DNA from: Saccharum officinarum
Taxonomy: Eukaryota; Streptophyta; Magnoliopsida; Poales; Poaceae
Direction: 5' to 3'
NCBI GenBank assembly: GCA_020631735.1
Contig: CM036158.1
Coordinates: 78,793,447 to 78,857,446, forward strand
Length of the DNA: 64,000 bases
Under the pieces are notes generated by a model. That model did no database searches and was not told the origin of the DNA. It saw only the letters and a list, made by a program, of their open reading frames with translations. A program made the translations under genes and the position numbers. Numbering within the stretch: position 1 is the stretch's first letter; each line of letters begins with the position of its first letter. Positions 57,234 to 64,000 of this stretch are shown here, one piece after another.

Positions 57234-57710
57234 CGCCGCCCTCTTCTCTCTTCCTCTCTCCTTCCTTTCCCTCTCCCTCTCCCTCTCTCAACTGACGCGA
57301 TGGGCATTGGAGGGCCTCTGGCAGGAGCTATAGGCGCGCCGCAGCTTCTTTTCCCGCGCGAGCGAGCGGTGCTGCTCTTTCCCCCGCGCGCAGCTCAATC
57401 CTTTTCCCTTCCCGCGCGCGCTCCTCCCTCCTTTTCCCCCGCGCGCGGATCGCGCTGCTCTTTCCCTCGCACCTTTTCCGTCCAGCGGCGTCCGCCTCAG
57501 CTAATCCGACGCCTTGGCGACGACTTTTGGCCCAAGGCGACGCCATATGCGAGGAGGCCGCGGCGAGCACGACGCCACGGTTCAAAAACCGCTCGGACGC
57601 CTAGTCGTCGCCTAGGCGACGCCTTAATAACTATGTGCATAATCATGACAATTGGGTTATTGTAGTATCAAGCTTATGTCAAATCTGTAAATACATATTG
57701 CTTTACCAAC

Positions 57711-60700
57711 CTTGGGGCAACGGCTCCTCGTCGCCATTCAATTTCTAAAGAAGGGAGAACAGCAGCTCTCTTTACTGCTGTATGGATAATATTTAAAGCA
57801 ATATCGTATACACTTGACTGCTTCTCCAAATATATAGCAGAGATACCACCAAATATTACTGTGTCTTTCATAGCACTTGTAGAAGGATCGATAAAAGGAT
57901 CTAGCATCTCCAGAACGAAAAGTAACTTATGCATGACTTCCTGAAAGTAGGAAAGTTAAGGAAGCAGTACAGGAGTCACTACAAAGAACCACTTTCAGAA
58001 AGGGAAACATGTACTTTATATTCTGTGAGCACATCATCCATATGCCCAGAAATTGCCAATACAACATACTTCAGTGCTGCACGTGAACGAGCAAGAGATT
58101 GGCCAGCTTCCTAACCAACATGATAAAGAACAAAGTTAATTGGTTCGCAATATAAATATGGAGTGGAAATCATCTTAAAAGTTACTGAAGTAGTAAACAA
58201 ATCATTGATGTTGATTTAGGACATCACAAAGGAAGGAATTGCAGTTTTGGTCAAGTAGGACTATCACAATAACATATATTTTGAAAAGTTGTGAATAGCT
58301 TATTGTTTCATCTCAAATACAGGTGCATCCCTTCAACAGCATTAACACCAGAATAGTAAATAAATTAGAGCATAACTTCATTTGGTATAGTAGCAAAAGT
58401 TCAAGACCTAAGTATGCTAGGATACAAATGCGCCAGGTTACAGGCATCAAAAGTTAATTTCAATTTTCCCAGCATTGCTAAGTTACCAGTGTGCACATAC
58501 CTGGATGATACTTAGGAGATCCTCTAGAAGTTCAACTGCAAGATCTACCTGTTTTGAGAGTATATGAAGAGTTAAGAGACTAAAGTCACAAAAAGGAATG
58601 CTAACAGAAAATCCTTAGTAACAAAGAGACCTTTGCTGTTATCATCGGTACCCATGGTAACAATGGCCCCCGACACAAGTCAAGCAAAACACAAGCCGTT
58701 TTTACCTAATAAGTCAAAAAAGAAAGCATGAATAACTTTCTGAGGGATAGTTCTTTTTTTCAGCAGAGTGTATAGCAAACAGGTGGCAAAAGCATAAGTA
58801 ATTTCTGGAAAAGTGAAGAGAAAAAGATTGCAGCAGAGATATACGAACATGTGATGAAAGGTAGGATGAAAGATAACCAGCACAAGCTCTGAGAAGAGGA
58901 TGAAAAACTGATGACAATACTGACATTGTAACAATCTGCAGCCACAATAATATTCAGGAAATTGGTATAACAAATTATATCAATCAAAGCCATTCAGCTA
59001 CCTGGGAGAGAGCATTCTGAACGTTTGGATGATTCCATTGGTTAAAAGAATCATCAATATGTTCAATAGGACCAGAACTGAGTGGAGGACGAAGTGCTAC
59101 AAACACACAAGAGCAACTACTCAGCAAATGCGCATGTATGCTTGTTTCAAAAATGAGTTTAACTTCATTATCATAATCATCTTTGTGGATCAGCAACTAA
59201 GACATCATGGGATCACATATCAGACCAAAATAAATCAACTGCAACATTTTCTTTAGTCAAACTCAAAGAGCAGCCATTAGCCACACAAGACACAAGAGTC
59301 ATGACAAATAGTTAGCCACATAGGCCTGCCATCACTGACACTTAGTACAAGATACTCCCACCAGTAAAATAGGTTATGGAATCTATGCAGTCCAATTTTT
59401 TTTTCTCGAATGATGCTGAAGAGCTGTGTGTCATTTCATTAAGAAAAAGATACAAACGAGCAAGGCTAGAGCCGTCCCACCCGAGCCGAACCCACACACA
59501 CCTACATATCAGTCCAGTTATTTTAACTATGAACTTACTTTACAAGTTGGTCACATGAAAAATGGTAAATTTTACAAATTGTCTCAGAAAATATTTTCAT
59601 AATGTGATAGTTTATCATATTCTAAAATTATATTGCAAAAGAAAAGGATGATCAAAAGTGTGCTTAGACATCATATATCTCCATGTCCTAAATATAACCA
59701 TGATTAGAGCAAGTGACATGTGAGTGTGCATGCATGAAGGTACGGATCTACCCATAACAAACATTCTAATCATTCAAATTTTTGTATACTTCAATGACAA
59801 GTAGTAAAGAAAACATGTATACAGCACAGACATTACCTGGAAGTAGAGCTTGGACAAGTGGTAAGACAGACCAAATGTCTGAATTAATTTCAGCAAGCTT
59901 GCGACATAGCATAGGCTATAATCACAAACCAAGAAAACATTAGTATCTTCAAATAGAATGGTACATATATGGTAAAAGATATGAGGCTGGAACAATCAGA
60001 TAGTTAACCTGTGATGCAGCCGCATATAGTACATGAAGAATTCCTTCTTCCACAGCAGCAATATCCAAAATATTCAGGAACGACCCATCAAACTGATTTT
60101 CTGACAGGCTAAATTCTTCTCCAAACATACTGGAGTAGTCTGTAGAAAGTACTAGACTGAAAGCATCGCTTTTAGGAATTTCATCAGAGACTTGGCTTGG
60201 TAGCGTGACACCAGTATTCATTGATTTGTCTAAAATTGGCTCAGGCTCCAATAGTTTTTGCAAAACCTTTGATGCCTAAGTTAAAAGAAACAATTGGGTG
60301 GCAAATCCTCCATGAGGAAAGAGCATATAACAAAAAATGAAAAATATAGTGTCAAAGAACATACTCGAAGGCAAACAACTCCAAGGGTTTTGTCTTTATG
60401 TGCTTTCCTTAAGAGGAGCATAGCCGTTTCAGATCGAAATGCCAGCAAATACGAAGCAGGCTGAACAGATGATGGACTCCGTGATCTCCTCGGTTGTGCC
60501 TAGTAGAAGAAAGAGTTCAGAATACTACATCAGGTGGACAAACTGAAAGGAGTGCCTCTATGTTCCCCAAGAGAATAACAGACACCTAAATATCTGTGTT
60601 TGATGTACTAATTGACAATCCCCTCAACTTCTCTAATTGGCTTATGTGGCAGTTTTCTTTCAGGGAGCAAAGGGACATTTTTGCATAGGACATTTTGGGG

Positions 60701-63168
60701 AGGTTTGGTTGGCTTGCTGAATTTCCTCGCCTCGCCTCACCCAGCAAGGTTAGCCTTGCCAGCGTGGGCAAGCCAAATTGGCTCTCCCAAGCTAGCAAGG
60801 AAACGACGCAAGCAAGCAAACAAACCAAACATGTTGTATGTTCCAGTTTTTTGCCTGGCGAGGTGAGGCGAGCCCAAGCAAGACAAGAGATCCAGACCCT
60901 TTTTTTTTCAGGGCGCATACTTGTATGATGGCCATGTTTTTGGTAACATGAAAGAAATGATTTGTAGTAGGTCTACTCAGAGAGTGGAACACAAAAGGCT
61001 GCCATCTCTTCACTGTTCATACTATGATTTTTGCAGAGTAATAAAATCCTTATGTGAACTGACAGGTTGATGGCAATACCATTTTGGATCCAAAAAAAGT
61101 TTTAGGGCCAGTCATTGAATGCATTAGGTTTCACACTTCAAGAAAACACAGGAACAAGTTACACGCTTAACCATTTAATTCTCAGTTCTAAACATTTCTG
61201 GCCATATTTCAAATAGCAAACTAAGCTAGTTATTTAGAAGTTTCATCAGAAAGCAGAACTGGCCCAGCTGCGAAAACTATTTACAGTTCTGAAAAATGTG
61301 ACCTTGAATGGGATGGTCAGAAAAAAGACACATAAACCATTTTGCCATGAATGCTTGCAAGAAATTAACAACGTGATCAGAAGATAGTATTTTTGGAATT
61401 CCAATGCCTACCGCACAGCCCAATTAAAATTTTTAACATGTAACAGCTAAAGGTAACAGGAAGATCCCCAGTAACATTAACCTAACTTAAGCACAGTGAC
61501 AGATCTTCAGCGGCCATTCTGTAGTAACAAATTTGATTTGAGCTATTCATTGCCTACCCGAATATATTTTGCATTCCATGCTAGAACTTTTAGCAGTCAC
61601 CCATTAATCAAGGCAAGCTACAATGCAGGCTGAATTTGCATTATACAATCTTTTTGAAACTCACAAAGGAGCTCAGCGCATATACTGTCAATCAGCACTA
61701 ATGTTACCCAAAGTTCGCTCAGGAAGGCAAAAAGGACATAATCTGAAAGATTGTTTTAGCCACTTCAAATAACCAGGAAATCATGTATGACTAAGGCTGC
61801 AAGTGCAGATCCGTGTGATCAATCTTACAGCATACATGGCTGCAGTGCCGTAACCTTCACCTTCCACATCTACTGTAGCAAGTCACAAGAACGAGAAAAA
61901 CAGACGCGCATAAGCCAAAAAAAGAAGTTACATGCCTCAAAGTTTGAAGAAACTGTTGGAGTAGAAGCCGGACTAGTTCTGAGGGCATCTGAATCAGCAG
62001 AACCAAACAAAGATTTGGTAGGATCTCTGTAAATTTAGGACATTTCAGATACCATTGCCCACATGCAGGCAGGCAAGTGCAAACACATATTCACAATAAC
62101 TCAAGTGCAATATATGATGGCAGGCAACATAGCATGTATCACAAACCGAACTGATACATGGTTGCAAGTTGAACAAGGAAGCCGCACCTTTCATTTATAA
62201 GGTGAAGGATAGGATAAAATGGACCAGCAAGTAGAGCCAAGAACCGCACGCTGCTCTCTGGGGTGTCCGCAACACTATTAAGGTCAGCCTGAACTAAAAC
62301 ATACATCAGCCTGTTAAAGGGCAATGCTTACCATGCATCTAGAAATGGCAATTTAGCTAGGAGCCAGAAATACTGAGTTCACCTCAATCTGGGGAAGAAA
62401 TGGAGGTAGCCTGATGGAGATGTCTTTAAGCAACTAGAATGAATGGGGCAGAAATGCATCAGGAACTCTTGACATGGTGAACCGCCAAAGCCAAAGGGTC
62501 AAATAAGAAAGAAGAAACGAAGTAGTAAGAAGAGAACCTGGAGGTGCATGTCGTGAGAAAGGGGTTGTTTGGAGGATGTGATTTGCGGGAGCAAGTAGCT
62601 GAGCAGTGGCTGGAGCTCAGGTTCGAGGCCAGGCACGGGGATGCCAAAGAGCTGGATGAAGAAGATGGCGATGGGGTTGCCGCGCAGACAGGAAATGCGG
62701 AGGTAGCGGCAAGGGGTGTTGTTGGCGGGGTAGACGACGTCGCGCTTGGGGGCCTCGCAGCGGGGGCGCACCTTGACGAAGGCATCGGGCTTGTATCGCA
62801 GTCCAGCAGTGAGCTCCCATTCGAGGACGGATTTGTTGTAGATGCGGATGTGGGAGAGGAGGCACGGTTCCTGCAAGCAACTGGGGAGTGACTACTCAAT
62901 TCGAATTCGATCCCCAACTAGATTGGGAGAAGAGGGAGAAGAATAAGCTGTAGAAGCAGATGGGGACCTGGAGCTCAAGGAGGATCCATTCCTTGGTGTT
63001 GGTGGCGGTGGACCAGTGGGAGCGCAGGTCGGCCTCCAGCACGTTCCCCGCCTTCTGCGACGGCGACTCGCGAGAGGATGCCTTCACCCGGAAACCTAGC
63101 GCCACCACGCCATCTCCCCAGTCCGCTGACGTATCCCTCTCCGGCGGCGGCGCCGCCGCTGCCTCCAT
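57711..63168 (-). CDS. Large conserved plant protein of unknown function, 5' part only
   Basis: Fourteen exons (minus): 63168-62968, 62870-62538, 62433-62383, 62288-62188, 62026-61936, 60499-60365, 60275-60009, 59915-59837, 59096-59002, 58935-58849, 58705-58631, 58548-58501, 58110-58015, 57940-57711. Phases agree throughout, giving about 629 codons with no internal stop. Starts MEAAAAPPPERDTSADWGD. Exons 1-2 look like a beta-sandwich module (EWILLELQ, EPCLLSHIRIYNKSVLEWEL, TPCRYLRISCLRGNPIAIFF), similar in style to galactose-binding/F5-8C-like domains. The rest is helical, without motifs I can name. The intron between 61936 and 60499 appears to use a GC donor (GAG|GCATGT). The last exon ends in a normal donor (AAG|GTTGGT) at 57711, but the next exon is not in the window: the intron holds the hAT/copia nest, and beyond it lies retrotransposon sequence and the gap. 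I do not recognise the gene; function not assigned. Confidence 0.85.
60500..61935 (-). other. 1.4-kb intron of the unknown-function gene
   Basis: 60703-60829 has roughly inverted ends TTTGGTTGGCTTGCT and AGCAAGCAAACAAACCAAAC, probably a small MITE. The remainder is AT-rich and non-coding. An additional small exon cannot be excluded. Confidence 0.5.
60703..60829. mobile_element. Possible small MITE
   Basis: Inverted ends as noted for the intron, with GCCTCGCCTCACCCAGCAAG inside. No duplication resolved. Confidence 0.35.
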
Positions 63169-63565
63169 CAGCTATTCAGCTCCGATTGGTCTCCCTCCCC
63201 TGCCCGCACCGCACTGCACCACCTCGCCTCTTGTGGAGTGAAGACTGAAGGACTAGAGCAAGACGACTCTCTGTTCGCCCAACAACTGGGCTGGGGCCAG
63301 GCTTCCCAGGTGTGGAGTTATCGATATTGGGCCGAGACCCATTCCACTTCAAAGTAGGAAAAAGGAAAAATGTCCATTTTAGCTCCCCGACTTCCTCAAA
63401 CTCCAAAACCAAGGCATCTTTGGAACGTAGGATAGAAAAAAAAGTGTAGGAATTGAAAAAATGCAGGAATTGAGGTGCCTTTCTCTAATCCTGTAGGAGA
63501 AAAGTACATGAGGAGGCCTTTGGTAGCTCCTCACCATCTGCTATCGTTTTGGTTTTGGAAAAAGT
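63169..63565. other. Upstream region of the unknown-function gene
   Basis: Contains ACTGGGCTGGGGCC near 63287 and ATTGGGCCGAG near 63327. TGGGCC and TGGGCT are site II-type motifs common upstream of broadly expressed plant genes. Inference only. No TATA-like sequence stands out. Confidence 0.4.
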
Positions 63566-64000
63566 CTACTTGACCCCCCAACTATTGGGAGTGGTCTAGT
63601 TTACCCCCTCAACTATGAAACGGTCTAATTTACCTCCTGAACTTTGCAAAACCGGCCAAATCACCCCCTCGAGCGGGTTTGGACGGTGGTTTTACTACAG
63701 TAACACCGGTCGCTACAGTAACAGTGGTTTTGTCCTTTTCTTTTAAATTTATTTCGTCTGAATCTTTGAAAAATCATATTAAATCACAAAAAAAATCATA
63801 AAATAAAAAATCCAATTTTGCTGGATTCCACATGAGTATATCTACACAGTGAATATATAATATAGTATGCTTTAGTACAAAGTTTTTGTTGTATGAATTA
63901 TTCAAATTAATTACAGAAAAAATAGATCAAAATTTACAGCAAAAACTTTGTACTAAAGCATACTATATTATATGTTCACTGTGTAGATCTACTCATGTGG
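63566..64000. mobile_element. Second GTCTACTTGACCCC inverted-repeat element, cut by the window end
   Basis: Starts AAAAGTCTACTTGACCCCCC and CCAACTATTGGGAGTGGTCT, the same end as 37171-37650 read from either side. It shares the interior piece TTTGTACTAAAGCATACTAT and ATATGTTCACTGTGTAGATC. The right end lies beyond 64000. Confidence 0.7.

Larger units (their letters stand above)
47180..57635. mobile_element. Outer hAT-type element (TGCATAAT duplication) hosting a nest
   Basis: Ends CATAGTTATTAAGGCG and its exact inverse CGCCTTAATAACTATG. 8-bp duplications TGCATAAT at 47172-47179 and 57636-57643. Own sequence is limited to about 47180-47434, 48077-48472 and 57239-57635; everything else is later insertions. 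Subterminal GGCGACGCC and CTAGGCG motifs tie it to the hAT elements at 9237 and 47435. It landed in an intron of the gene at 57711-63168. No transposase found. Confidence 0.88.

Noticed and set aside
1..64000. tRNA, rRNA, snoRNA or miRNA genes
   Set aside because: I looked for clover-leaf A and B boxes and conserved rRNA text and recognised none; a dedicated scan would be decisive.

Overview
The window looks like nuclear DNA from a grass (Poaceae), probably a panicoid/Andropogoneae species such as a sorghum or sugarcane relative; this is inferred, not proven. The reasons are split genes with GT-AG introns, very GC-rich first exons, LTR retrotransposons with initiator-Met-tRNA-type primer sites, grass MITEs, LINEs with TTG or poly(A) tails, and hAT elements with 8-bp target duplications. 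A run of exactly 100 N (45137-45236) marks an unsized assembly gap.

Four host genes can be traced exon by exon, all on the minus strand. (1) 2630-12060: a 4-coumarate:CoA-ligase-like acyl-CoA synthetase with a C-terminal peroxisomal signal (SRL), one 1-base frame break in exon 1 and a 6.2-kb transposon-filled first intron. (2) 16870-22347: an intact 11-exon OSCA/CSC1-type mechanosensitive cation channel of 808 codons. (3) 40411-44553: a VGT/D-xylose-proton-symporter-like sugar transporter whose splice sites are all preserved but whose frame is broken in at least four places. (4) 57711-63168: the 5' part (14 exons) of a large conserved protein I cannot name. Its 3' exons are missing because the gene runs into a transposon nest and the gap.

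Between and inside the genes: an Ac/Ds-like end (1-712); a nested LINE/hAT cluster in intron 1 of gene 1; many MITEs; a complete 10.7-kb Ty3/gypsy chromovirus-type element (26031-36752, duplication TCTCT) with decayed coding sequence; a Pack-MULE-like element (37871-39423) with about 380-bp inverted repeats carrying a METTL21-type methyltransferase fragment; and a four-level nest at 47180-57635. In that nest an outer hAT element (TGCATAAT) contains a second hAT (ACTTAATT) and a deleted minus-strand copia element (CGCCG), which in turn contains a full-length copia element (GGGAT).

The four genes show no sign of acting in one pathway; they are ordinary neighbours in a gene-containing, transposon-rich grass region. 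I found no RNA genes, CRISPR arrays or bacterial-type systems. The most useful observations are the exactly resolved nested insertions, the gene-fragment capture, the young but coding-dead retroelements, and the inverted repeat beside the gap that may be a misassembly.
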